A stretch of 64,000 nt of DNA, from the NCBI GenBank assembly GCA_963924555.1, contig OZ004592.1, forward strand, positions 496,001 through 560,000, given 5' to 3'. Source of the DNA: Crambe crambe. Its lineage: Eukaryota; Porifera; Demospongiae; Poecilosclerida; Crambeidae. Both the position numbers and the translations under genes were made by a program. Shown here piece by piece: positions 23,613-34,857 of this stretch (the stretch's first letter is position 1; each line of letters opens with the position of its first letter). The notes beneath the pieces were generated by a model. That model was not told the DNA's origin. It was given only the letters and a program-made list of their open reading frames with translations, and made no database searches.

Positions 23613-26600
23613 ATGGCTGCAAGAAGGCTCCTTGGTAGTCTTTTGCGCTCTCAAAGTCTGCCACACAGCAGTAGAGAGGTTCATACTAGACTCTACAACG
23701 TCCATCCGTTGACAGCCGCCACTGCTAGTGCCTCTAAAGTCCAGCATGAAGACAGAGTTGCGGTTCGATACCAGAACATGCACGATAGCCTTCTGAAAAT
23801 CTACAGCGTGAATGGATCAGGGAATGTGTCTGTGAATAATTTCATGAAAGTGAGTGTTCAACTAGCTAGCTAGAGTCTTTCATTATTATAAATTTGTTTA
23901 TTTGGAAAGGATCTTTTAGATACAGGCCTGAAACGTGATGATCCTAGACTTCAGAGCACCATAACACAGTTGGAAGCTCAGGCAGAATCAGGTGTTATCT
24001 CCCAACAACTATTTATGGAGTGAGTATTATATCAGAGATCAAAGACTTAATACTGTAACTGCTTTAATTATGCTGCCTCTCTAATGAAAGTGCTACTTGA
24101 GGCTTGGGTCATATCATAGCCACTCTGTGTACATCTATGTGTCACATTCCCTCACTTGTAATTTTTTTTTTTTTTTTGTGTGTGTGTGTGAAAGGATAGT
24201 CTTTTCTCATCTGTACTTCATCCCACAGTGCTTAATTGCTTAGCAACCACTACTAAAATATTAATGATACTCACACCTTAACATACTTCCTGTCAATTCT
24301 GACTTCAGTGCTGTGTCCCCTAACATGCCCTTGATTGAGACAGCTCTGACTGGGAAGTTTGTAGTACCAGAATTTGAAGAATTCATTACCGAGGTTAATA
24401 GGATTTACGAGGAATGTGGTGACATCAAAGATGGGAAGGTAACTTTGTTCCTGTATAATTAACATTCTGAATGTCCCACTGATAACAGAGTGCTGACTAT
24501 ATACCTGAGCTAGCACGAGTGAACCCTGACCTTTGGGGCGTGAGCCTGTGCACCACCAGTGGCCAGAGGTGAGTGAATCTCCTTTTCATCACTACGGTAT
24601 GAGTTTCCATGTCACTTCTGTACCATTTCCTTGCTGTGTACAGACACTCCATTGGAGACTCCACTACTGACTTTACCATGCAGTCTGGGAACAAGTGTTT
24701 TACCTATGCCATAGCCGTGGAGGAATATGGAGCAAAGATGATCCACGAATACATTGGAAAAGAGCCAAGTGGACAATCCTTTAACTCTCTCTTTCTTAAC
24801 TCAGAAAGTATGGCTTGACAGTATTGAATTTGAGAAGCACTTTACTATTTTATGTTATGTAGTGAAGCCCCATAATCCCATGATCAATGCTGGAGCACTG
24901 GTCCTCTCCTCTTTGATAAAGCCAGAGAAAAGCATTACTGAAAAAACTAACTTTGTGAGTTGTAATCCCTCCAGTAATCTCTACAATATAAATCTCTGCA
25001 GTAATTCCTCAATAATGCCTGTAGTAATCTCTGCAGTAATCCTCTGCAATAATATCTCTTTGTCTTCTAGATAATGGAGAGATTTTGTGACATGGCTGGT
25101 GCTGAAAGTCGTTCTATAAAGTGTGACATTATGACCTGTGATTCTGAAATGGAGACGGCACACAGAAACTATGCCCTTTTGCACTACATGAAAGATATGA
25201 AGGTATGTAGGCTAAATAATAGTTAGACAACGAGACCAAGGGATCTATGGTCTATTTAGAAACCTGAGAGCCCTGGGCTGTAGCGTCCCGAGCGCAGCGA
25301 GGGCGCTACTAAGGGCCCGAAGGTTTCTAAACGGACCGTAGATCCCATTGGTCGAGGTGTCTAACTTATTTAGACTATAGCCAATCACTAACTTACCTCA
25401 ACACGCACTTGGAAACAATAACCATGATTTTTAAATGCAACAAACATGAATCAGAGCGCACCTAGAAACAATAACTGTGGCCACCGTGATCGATTGCGAT
25501 GCATTGCTAGAATTAGACCAATTGGAATGACCATCTTTACCAGGTTTACCTAGGGCAAGTGAATTCTAAGTGCTATAAGGCGTGATTCTAAGTGAATAGA
25601 ATTCACCAAATGGACCAATTCCTTGATTGTGACTAGCTATAGTCTAATAGGAAGTAGTGGGCTATTAATAGGGAGGTATGTGGGCTAATAGGAAGTAGTG
25701 GGCTATTAATAGGGAGATATTTTGATTCTTTATCAGGTTTTTCCTCAAGACACTGACATTAATGAAGTGCTTAAATTTTATACACGAGTAAGTAATCATA
25801 AATGCTATGAAGACTCGAGGAGAGAATTTACTTTTAATTTTTCCTTAAAGCTCTGCTCTGTGGAAGTGGATTGTCAGAGAGGAGCTGTCATGGCTGCTAC
25901 ACTGGCTAACTCTGGCTACTGCCCCATCACAGGAAAGAGAGTGAGGCACATTATAGTTTGTGTTAATGCTGCTAACGGGTAGTGAATACTGTGTGATTCA
26001 CACAGAATATCCACACTCCTTTGGATTTGCAATAGCTATCATTAGCTCCTCTAAGCTACTAAAGCAAGGTGTCAGCTGAAATTGCCACCGATTGATTGTG
26101 TGATATCAGTGTTTGCACAATCTTCTTACTATGATATCCTCCACATGTGACAGTGGAAACTCCAATTACTTCCTGTACTTAAAAACAGACCCGGTAGGGT
26201 TTTACACATGTATGATTTAGGCCATAATAATGGATTGGCCACAGATCAGGCCTAGTTTCCTATCCCAGATTAATATCTATGACACTGCTTTAGGTGCTGA
26301 GTGCTGACAGTGTGTGCCACACCCTCTCCCTTATGCACTCCTGTGGCATGTATGATGCAGCTGGCGAGTTTTCTTTTGCTGTGAGTGACTACTTAACCCT
26401 CTTCTAACTTACAAATTACCTCTCTCTCCTCCTCCTCTGGGCTCATAGGTTGGCCTGCCTGCCAAGTCTGGGGTATCAGGAGTGATTTTTGTTGTGATCC
26501 CCAGTGTCATGGGTTTCTGTCTCTATAGCCCCCTCATCAACTTACGGGGAAACAGCCTTAAAGGCTTGCACTTCTGCCAGGTAATTATCCTCGTACCGAG

Positions 26601-27198
26601 GCCTCACTTTTCCCCCAGAAAAGTGGGCCTGGGTACGAGGCTAATAATATGTGTCTGACATGTGTATAATTTTTTTGTGTGATTGTATCGATTCGATTCA
26701 GCGCTTGGTCGAGACCTTTAACCTGCACATTTACGACAGTCGCCAACAGTACCACAACAAAAAAGACCCTCGGAGGAAGAAGACAGAACACAAGGAAAAG
26801 GAGGTTACCATGGTGATGTATGCGGCACATGCTGGAGCCCTGAGTGCATTGCAGAGGTACAGGATGATGGGACTTGACTTGGGGGTCTGTAATTATGATG
26901 GAAGGACTCCACTCCATGTGGCAGCTGCTGAAGGACACTATAAAGTAGCAGAAATGCTGCTTGATTGTCAAGAAGTTACTGTCAATTGTACTGATAGGTA
27001 AGTATCATGTTATTTGGACCTTGTGCCCGAGGGCATGAAGCTTTATGAGTTCATGGATGTATACAACACAATTAATACAGGTGGTCCAGTACTCCATTGG
27101 ATGAAGCACTTTTCTTTGGACATGAAGAAGTGGCTACCTTCCTGAAAGAGAGGGGAGGAGTTCAAGGTCGTGGGAGGTCACAAAATTCCTTTACTTGA
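23613..27198 (+). CDS. GLS: Glutaminase, kidney/liver type with ankyrin repeats
   Basis: Mitochondrial glutaminase converting glutamine to glutamate and ammonia. The 23613 start gives a basic presequence ([20 protein letters not shown]). An EF-hand-like N-terminal domain follows ([40 protein letters not shown]). The serine-lactamase-like core begins with [39 protein letters not shown], then QSGNK, the SxxK catalytic pair (near 24682), [27 protein letters not shown]-type [59 protein letters not shown] and [16 protein letters not shown]-terminal ankyrin repeats ([20 protein letters not shown], then [20 protein letters not shown]) end at 27198. About a dozen exons; two introns carry foldback elements. 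Confidence 0.95.
25211..25376. repeat. Foldback (inverted-repeat) element in a GLS intron
   Basis: Imperfect inverted repeat of about 75-bp arms: the left arm runs from CTAAATAATAGTTAGAC through GGGATCTATGGTC and TTTAGAAACCT; the right arm carries GGTTTCTAAACGGACC, GATCCC and GTCTAACTTATTTAG. The centre is GC-rich (TAGCGTCCCGAGCGCAGCGA). MITE-like; no protein coded. Confidence 0.8.
25644..25724 (+). repeat. Tandem duplication, about 40-bp unit x2
   Basis: Two near-identical copies of CTAATAGGAAGTAGTGGGCT plus ATTAATAGGGAG in the same GLS intron, just upstream of the 3' splice site. Confidence 0.85.
26589..26640. repeat. 52-bp hairpin in a GLS intron
   Basis: Left arm CCTCGTACCGAGGCC and right arm GGGCCTGGGTACGAGG are reverse complements with few mismatches around a short C-rich loop; ACTTTTC/GAAAAGT extends the stem. 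Reads as a short foldback or MITE remnant. Confidence 0.75.
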
Positions 27199-27422
27199 TA
27201 AACAAATCTAATATTTTCATCCACAACCATTAATGTCATCACAACTTCATGAAGAAAATCTATTTTTTAATGCTTCATATTGAATTGTCATCACTGATAT
27301 TGAAATCACTATTTTTTATTGTTATGATTGTCCATTTATCTATGGATCTAACCCACACACCAATGTCTAGATAATTACATGTAGTTGTGAATTGACCTTT
27401 AACCTCATTTGCCCAATCATAA

Positions 27423-28417
27423 ATGCCTAAAGTGAGAAGAGGAAGAGGTGTATCCAAGAGAGTCAGTACCACAAGAAAGAAAAAGGCAGAAGAAGATGTG
27501 GTTTCTTCCTCTGGGCCTGTTGGTGTCCAGCCCCCTGGGCCCTCATCAGCAATTAGGTTAACTGCAACACCAGCTTATGATGATAAAGTTGCTCACATGC
27601 TCTCCAGCTTTAGAAGAGCTCTCTCTGCTTATGTTAAATCCCACTCAGAGTGCAAAGAGTATGCCCCTGTCATTACCAAATACATGCGGAATCAGTTTAC
27701 TTTCTTTGGGATCAAGGCTCCGGCTAGACGGGCCCTCCAAAAGAGCTTCTTTGAGGAGAATATTGAGCATTTGAAGAGCAGGGATGCTGTGATTGGACTG
27801 ATTGGTGCACTGTGGGACCAGGAGGAGAGGGATTTTCAGGGTTTTGCTGTTGATCTGATGAGTCAGCAGAAAAAGTCGTTGCTAGGAGAAAGTGATAGGG
27901 AGTTCAGTGAAGTAATGGCTGTGGCTGAGAGGTGTGTGGTCACCAAGAGCTGGTGGGACACTGTGGATGCCATTGCATATCAAGTGGTAGGGTATTTTGT
28001 GAAGCAGCGGCCTTCTCTTGGTGTGCCCATCATGAAGACATGGATTGACCATGACTACATGTGGCTCAGAAGAGTGGCTATTTTACATCAGGTAAAGGGT
28101 CAATGGGCTTAGAAACCCAAACGAATTCCTATGGATATGACATTTTCTGTTTTTGATAGACCTTAAGATCCTTTTATTTAATGTTTGACTTGTATGATTG
28201 CTTGCAGCTAAATTGGAAAGAAAAGACAGACAGTGCACTCTTGTTTAGCTTCTGTTTGAAGAGAAGCCACGAAACGGAGTTCTTTATCCGTAAAGCCATT
28301 GGTTGGTCCCTCAGAGAATATGCCAAAACAAACAAGAAGGCTGTCAAAGACTTTGTCCACAAAAATAAAAACTCGTTTTCCACTCTCAGCATCAAGGAAG
28401 CCCTCAAACACTGCTAA
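27423..28417 (+). CDS. AlkD-like DNA glycosylase (DNA alkylation repair, HEAT-like)
   Basis: Two exons, 27423-28090 and 28208-28417. After a basic N-terminal tail (MPKVRRGRGVSKRVSTTRKK, possibly nuclear or mitochondrial) the AlkD fold begins at YVKSHSECKEYAPVI, with NQFTFFGIKAPARRALQKSF, ALWDQEERDFQGFAVDLM and the active-site block VVTKSWWDTVDAIAYQVVGY. In it W-D-T-V-D carries the Trp and Asp that correspond to the AlkD catalytic Trp109 and Asp113. Then MWLRRVAILHQL, the DNA-contact Arg region, and FFIRKAIGWSLREYAK with the second Trp. Bacterial AlkD excises N3- and N7-alkylpurines. The intron and the eukaryotic N-terminal extension show it belongs to the animal genome. It follows GLS on the same strand after 224 bp in which I see no clear element. 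Confidence 0.88.
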
Positions 28418-28657
28418 ATTCACTTTTCTTTTAATGATAATAAGTCATATATTCTTTATGAATTGAATGGTGTACTTCTACATGAAAACAAAAATAATTT
28501 GGTATTATGAAAAATTAATACATGCCACCTGTACAGGAAAAAAACGACAACAAAAATACGGAACATTTTCACACAATGCAATGGTCTAATGTGTACACAA
28601 AAAACATGCACACGCACTTGGATCTGTGTTAATTTGATTGGTGGTCCCATTATGACA

Positions 28658-31600
28658 TCATCTAACCATGTCCATGACATTAGCCAAAGCATTTTCAGCC
28701 AATTCCACCACTTCTACCGAGTTTCTGGAGTTCTTGATCTGCAAAACTCTGTCCATCAGTGTGGACTGTCGCAGCTTCTCCTTTGTGCTGGTGCCTGCAA
28801 TCAAGGAAATCCCTACTCAATCACATGATCATGTGATAAGTCATGTGACTATCAGTGGAACCTCCTCTGAATGAAGGATACCCTCTAACACTTGAGTACA
28901 TGTATTCTTATAAAGGACACCTCTCTACAATGGACGAAATGGTTGGTATGTACCACCTTGTCAGTCATTGAAACGTTCCACTAAATTGCTAAATGTTGAG
29001 AGAGGTTAGGCCAACACTGCCCTCAAAATCCACCTCTCCTTTGAAAAATATTTCAAAGATATAAACTGCTCCAACAATGTGTAATCTCTAGGACCCAGCC
29101 TTTAGTCCTTTGTAGAGAGGTTGTTGTCTTTTGGAGATTATTAATTTTTGCATGGAGTCCAAAGGTGCGGGTTTTCCTATTTTGGACTGTCCCCTTCATC
29201 AGAGGTCCACTGTATTCCTACCTCCTTCCGTGCAGAACTGGTCCATGATCCACAGAGCAATGTGCACGAAATTAGTCTCTTCCGAGTTCATGAACTTCAA
29301 AAGAAAGTGCATCACAGAAGGGTCATTTTCCAACAGACACTTGTGATATTTCTCTACACAACGCAACAAAACGATCTCAAATACAAACATGAGAGACACA
29401 TACTGCCTACCGTCCATTGCTAAGTGACCTATGACCCCAGCAGAATTGTATTGGACTTCTGAGTATGGAGAGTCCATCAAATTTATGATTGTCTTGTAAA
29501 ACTGTCCATCATTCAACTGCATGACTTTCGCCCTTACCTCCTCTATTTTGAAAAGAAAAGAAAAGAAAAGAAAAAAAAAAGAAGATGATGCCGATTGAGT
29601 TACTCGTTAAATAGAGTGGAAGAGAACAACTTCTCTATAAAGGATGCAAGCTATGTCCCAAGTGTGTCCATCAGACAGAGGTTCCAGGCAGACTCTATGT
29701 GTTTTCATTACCTTCAGATGCCAAGACAGCCAAGGCAGCACACATTTCTGCAATCACAGAGCCTGGCGTGTTCTCAGCGCTGTTAAGACATTCTCCCAAA
29801 ACCTCCAAGCAACCAGCTGCCACAATAGCCTGGAAGTAAGAGGAGGAAAGGAATAATCTTAATTTAGAAAATTGAGTTTAGATTTCAGTTTGCTGCACTT
29901 TGACCTTCTGTAAACATGTTTACACACCCCAGGATAGAATGGTTAATACTGGATATCACGTGGCCCAACCACTGATGTTTAGAGTACATCACATCCAGAT
30001 AAAATACCCAGCAAATGTGATCACCATTCATTAGGAATGAAACTGCCACTCAATCCAAGTCACATGATTCTTGATTGAACACATGATTGAGGAATCTTAT
30101 TGATATGAGGAGAGTCCATGATCCCTATCTATACAAATGGATCCATTACTTGAAGGTTCCTTCCCACACCAGTTAGATGTAAGACTTATAAAGGAAATCC
30201 TATTATATCAGCTTTGATCTGCTGGTAGTTCATGACCAGAAAGAACACAGTTACATGCAACCATCTGTTCGGTCTCAATTGGACTGGACGAACATTCTAC
30301 AATAGAGACACAGGGAACAGTATAACATGCACACACATACATGAGTTTGGTCCTCGGCAGCTAGATTTCTGAGGGTGCCAGCTGCATGGCATTGGAGGTC
30401 GGGGTTCTCCTGAACTACCATCAGTCTCTTCAAGTCCTCAAGAGCACCACTTTTCACTATGGCAACCTAGAGTAGACGATATACAGTTGTATGCCACAGT
30501 AACCAATAACACTAGTGCACATCCAATAATAAGGGAGTGTATTCACACAACACCAAAAAAAGAAGTTCTTTTATATTCCTCTAAACTTTTACATGGAGGG
30601 CAACAGGCAATACAGAAATTCCTAAGACTGGTTCAGTTGCAACTGAAAATCTTTACTGTGCATGTTAACACTGTACCTCATTGCCATTGTGAATGGAGAG
30701 GTTTCTAAGAGCTGCTATGGCAGCTGTCACTGTTTCTGTGTCTGAGCTCCTGAGCAGGGGAACCAAAGCTGTAAGACCTCCCTCGGCCACTATTTGCTGC
30801 TGGTTGGAGCCTATCAAGTTATTTTAGAGGTCTTAGGGATCAAACCACACCCTCCCTCCACCCACTTACTGTCAGAACCGAGATTCCTGATAGCTAAGCA
30901 CGCTTGGCAACAGACCTAGAAACAGGAGGGAAAGGAGTGAATATTTCACCTCAAGGTTAAAATACAAAACATGCTTTGTCAGACAATTATCACACATGAC
31001 CTCATAGTTGAGATCATTAATTTACACAGCTTTCTATGGGAAAACTGTATTGTGCTATGGAAAAATATAGTTGGTGGACAAAGCTATGTTATGGATACTG
31101 CAACCAAAAACTGCACATTAGGTAAAGGGTAGCTACTGGGTCTATAAAAGCCCCCCCATGTGCAACCTACACTTCATTTCACTACTTGGGGACGCCATTT
31201 CAAGACACAGCTGATCTACTCATCAAAACTTGACCTCTCAGTCACTGAAGACAAAGCAGAAAGATGGATCACAACAACGCTCATATTCCAAGGAAGAAGA
31301 ACTCGACTATGATTCCCAAAATGACGAAGATGTCACTCACTTCTAAGGCAGCCAAGAAAGCAGACCTCAACTCCAGGCCAAAGTTGGCCATAGTGGATCC
31401 AAATGTTAAACAACTCGCGACAAAGCAAGACCCAAGTGCTCCCCCTCCCAAGCCTGCAATTGCAAGGGGCGTCCTCAATAAGCACAGCAAAATCACCACC
31501 ACCCGAGGTAGAGTTGCAGCCAATGCAAAGAACAGGCCACCAGCTACAAAATTACCTGAAAAGAGAGAGAATTCAACCAAACCACAGAGCACTTCCAACA

Positions 31601-32287
31601 CCAGCACCACTACCACCACCTGTCTGAGGATTACGACCAACCTTTACTGCACCAAGTCCAAGAATGGAACCAATACCACCAGGAACAAAGAAACTTGTAC
31701 CACTACAACCAGAGAAGTCTCCAGGAGAGCCAACTCAAAAGCTACCACCACCAGCTTGAACAGACAAGAACATCCAGCTGATGTCATCCCTGCAGATAAA
31801 CACGTCGCACTGAAGTTACAGAGAGGAAAACTGCAGCACACTACCACATCAAGAGAAACTGAATGGAGCTCCCTCCTTCCAGATGTCATCACAGATCTCG
31901 CTGTTCTCGACCTCAGCTGCCTCCCAGATGTGGAGAGCCTGAGCGATCCCGATTTCAAGGACAGAGATGACCCCCAACTTTGCTCAGAGTATGTGAAAGA
32001 GATCTATGAACACCTGCTTTTAACGGAGAAACGAGAAGAGTTCAGAATCAGAGAAGATTTGATGCTGAATCAAACTGAAATTGACGTTCACCACCGGAAA
32101 GTGCTACTTGACTGGTTGGTACAGGTCCACACGAGGTACAATCTTCTTCCAGACACGCTGCACATCTGCTTGGACATCATCGACAGATATCTTCAGGTAT
32201 CTATCCCCCCCCCCCCCCCCCCCCACACACACACTAGTCACACATCATATCTTCCCACTTACCACACTTCGCACTCGTCAGCACACT

Positions 32288-32328
<41 letters not shown>

Positions 32329-34709
32329 TGCAGAAAGAAAATGTGTCTAAGAAGGAACTGCAACTGGTTGGGGTGACAGCCATGTTTGTGGCTTCAAAAT
32401 ACGAAGAGATCTTCCCATCTTCTGTCACTGATTTTGCCTACATCACTGCTGACACTTACACCTCTGAAGACATCATCAAGAAAGAGAGAGACATCCTCTC
32501 CAAACTCAACTACGAACTAGGCAGACCCAACCCGCTGATTTTCCTCCGCAGATACTCCAAATTGATGGGCACCACCACACAGATCCACAATCTCGCCAAG
32601 TACTTCATCGAGGCTTCATATTTGTCAACGGATTGCCGGAAACTCCTCCCATCTCAAACTGCCGTGGGGGCATTGCTGCTGGCAGCAAGGATCCTCTCGA
32701 AACGAAACCAGAGTGAACTCTGGGGGTGTTTCATGGAGCAGTACACTTGGTACTCGGAGAAGAGGGCATCTATCTTCATGAAGGAGGTACTCAGACAGGT
32801 CTGCAGTTATTACCAACTTTGCTGCAGCAATCCTCGCTACATCTCCATCAAAGAGAAGTACTCTAATGGATTCCATCACGTCGCTGCATTACCCAGACTG
32901 CAGAGCAAACTAGAGTCACTGTAGCACCTCATCACTCAATTCAGCACTTGTTCGTGTCTGTGCATTTTATCTTGTTCTACCTCAATTAAAGGAATTTATA
33001 AATAAAAAGGGTGGAATTCAAAAAAAAAAAGGGGGGGCTTTGGTGGGTAAAGCTAATACTCACTCTTTCTCTGTTGGATTTCATAAGTTTGATGAGACTC
33101 TGTAGTACTTGTCCTTGACCAGGTCCCACAATCAACTTCCGATACGACTCTGTAAATAGAGCGAGTGTCAAAAGCAATCAGAGAAAACTCTACCACCTCT
33201 CACCATGGACTGCTAAGTTACTGAGGGCAGCTGCACTGTAAAACTGGACATCCTCATCAGTGGACTCCAGCAATTTGATGAACACGGACACAGCCCCTGT
33301 TTCAACCAGCACATGCCGATTAGCCTCTGAAACAAGTACAGAAGAAGGAAGATTCAACAGCTGCTGTCTGCCTCTCTGTTCCATATAATTATTGATGTAC
33401 CTATATGGGTGAGGTTGAGGAGGGCCCCTGCAGCATTCCGCTGGACTTTAGAGTTGAAGGAGTGACTGAGATTAAGGAGGGGGGGCACTGCTCCTGCCTC
33501 CACTATCTTAACCTTATTGGCCTCTGAGCATTTCAAGTATAATAATACATTATTACACGCACTCCTCGGATATTTTTAGTGAGCTCTGGATTTACCTATA
33601 GTGGCCAGGGTAGTGATGCAACCACATGCATTACACTGCACATCTGAGTTGGCCACACCCAGTAGGACTATGAGTGGGCGGAGAGCACCAGCAGAGACGA
33701 TGGTCATCTTGTTCACCTCTGAAGAACATTAACAATTACAACACCATGACAGACCTCTCTCTCTCTCTCTCTCTCTTCCTTGGTTCACTCACCAGGTCCA
33801 TGCAAGGCAAGGTTGCTTAGAGCATGAGAAGACGCCTTCTGCACTTCCAGGTCAGATATGACTAACAGGTGTATTAACGGCTCTAGGACTGTTTCTGATA
33901 CGGGTTCTGTCACTGGAGGTGGGAATGGAATATGAAAGAGTGAAGTGGAATGGAATAAAACAAAATGAAATGGTAGGTATTAGAATTGACAACTGCAGGT
34001 GGAATGGGAAGTGAAATAGTGTATGTGTTATGTGCGTGGATACGAGTTTGAAATCATGACCAAATAAAGAGTGTCATTGTTTTCCCATTTGGCAGACTAT
34101 CCTTAATGGACGGGTCTGTGGTCATGTAAATGATTATGACAAACACTAACAGTATTGCAAGAAAGAAACTGTCCAGTCTGCTACTAGTACTCAGGAATTA
34201 GCTAGCAAATTGGCTAGTGGAAAGCATTTCTCTGCTAGATGCCTAGCATCTCTGGTTGTACCAAACTCACGTTTCTCACTGAATTCTGAGAAACAGAGGG
34301 CAGCAGATCTCTGGAGGTCGATATTATCAGAGTATGCAAGTGTGCAGAGATTGAGTAGGCTGTCATCGCTTATTGTAGTTTGACCAGATCCTGAAGAAAA
34401 CAAAATTAATAAGATTTATGTTGACTTTCGCTATGAAAAATTAATTATGGCAGATTATTCAATCTTCCTTGCATCGATTGCACTACTGTATGCTGAAGGA
34501 TCTGCTTAGCAACTGATTTACTTTGCACAGTTATCACTCCTGACTAGCTGACTGGCTAGCTCACCTTCTTCCAAATACTTCAGTAAATTACTAACTGCTT
34601 CTCTCTCGTTGTCTCTGAGCAAAGGTTCAGAGGCAGAGTGCACCACTCTACTACGTGATCTCTTCCTCCTCTTATGAACACCTCCACAGCAAGAACATAA
34701 AGCTCCCAT
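28658..34709 (-). CDS. VAC8-type armadillo-repeat protein with N-terminal lipid-anchor motif
   Basis: Fourteen small exons give an unbroken armadillo protein that aligns from end to end with fungal Vac8. The start at 34709 reads MGALCSCCGG: Gly2 fits N-myristoylation and the Cys cluster palmitoylation, as in Vac8. A basic stretch and DNEREAVSNLLKYLEE follow, then SDNIDLQRSAALCFSEFSEK (34350 region), one ARM repeat per exon (KMTIVSAGALRPLIVLL with SDVQCNACGCITTLAT; NKVKIVEAGAVPPLLNL with KVQRNAAGALLNLTH; NRHVLVETGAVSVFIKLL with EDVQFYSAAALSNLAVHG), and after a long intron QACLAIRNLGSDS, IVAEGGLTALVPLLRSSDTE, LQCHAAGTLRNLAAED and SEVQYNSAGVIGHLAMDG. The C-terminal block HFLLKFMNSEETNFVHIALW matches the Vac8 end. 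Stop at 28658. Vac8 is a vacuolar membrane scaffold for inheritance, fusion and autophagy; its role in an animal is unknown to me. The intron at about 30920-33060 hosts cyclin B. Confidence 0.88.
31143..31150 (+). promoter_or_regulatory. TATA box of the nested cyclin B gene
   Basis: TATAAAAG, 113 bp before the cyclin B ATG, inside the VAC8-like intron and on the opposite strand to the host. Confidence 0.6.
31264..32924 (+). CDS. G2/mitotic cyclin B, nested in the VAC8-like gene
   Basis: Activates CDK1 at mitotic entry. Two exons: 31264-32195 and 32335-32924. The long N-terminal region is basic and Thr-rich, with RPKLAIVDPN (RxxL) as a destruction-box candidate near residue 39. The cyclin box starts with YVKEIYEHLLLTEKREEFRI; the B-type signature HHRKVLLDWLVQVHTRYNLL is at about 32090-32150, then TLHICLDIIDRYLQ, and in exon 2 KKELQLVGVTAMFVASKYEE, DFAYITADTYTSEDIIKKER and the C-terminal cyclin fold RPNPLIFLRRYSKL to LQSKLESL. 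The spacing and motifs are of B rather than A type. Only one intron interrupts it, with C20, (AC)n and (TC)n tracts. It lies antisense within the host intron with its own TATA box. Confidence 0.92.
32205..32334 (+). repeat. Cyclin B intron: C20, (AC)n and (TC)n tracts
   Basis: A 20-nt C run (32205-32224), an AC stretch, and about 18 TC dinucleotides (32290-32326) directly before the 3' splice site. Confidence 0.95.
33001..33030 (+). other. Poly(A) signal of cyclin B and an adjacent A11 tract
   Basis: AATAAA at 33001-33006, 77 bp after the cyclin B stop. An 11-nt A run starts about 14 bp later, then a G run. Confidence 0.65.
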
Positions 34710-34857
34710 TATCACAAGTTTAGCTAGTTTTAAAACTGCATTATTATTATCGAATATATCAAACACGTGATAATTCACCTTTGAACTCTTTAGCTTCGGT
34801 GCATGCACGTTGCAGCTAGCTTGCTGATCACTGGGTTCTCTCCATCGAGTTACTTTT
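34710..34857. promoter_or_regulatory. Bidirectional promoter region, VAC8-like / CASC3-like
   Basis: 148 bp between divergent starts. No TATA box. Contains CACGTG near 34766 and GCATGCACGTTGCAGC at 34801. Confidence 0.5.
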
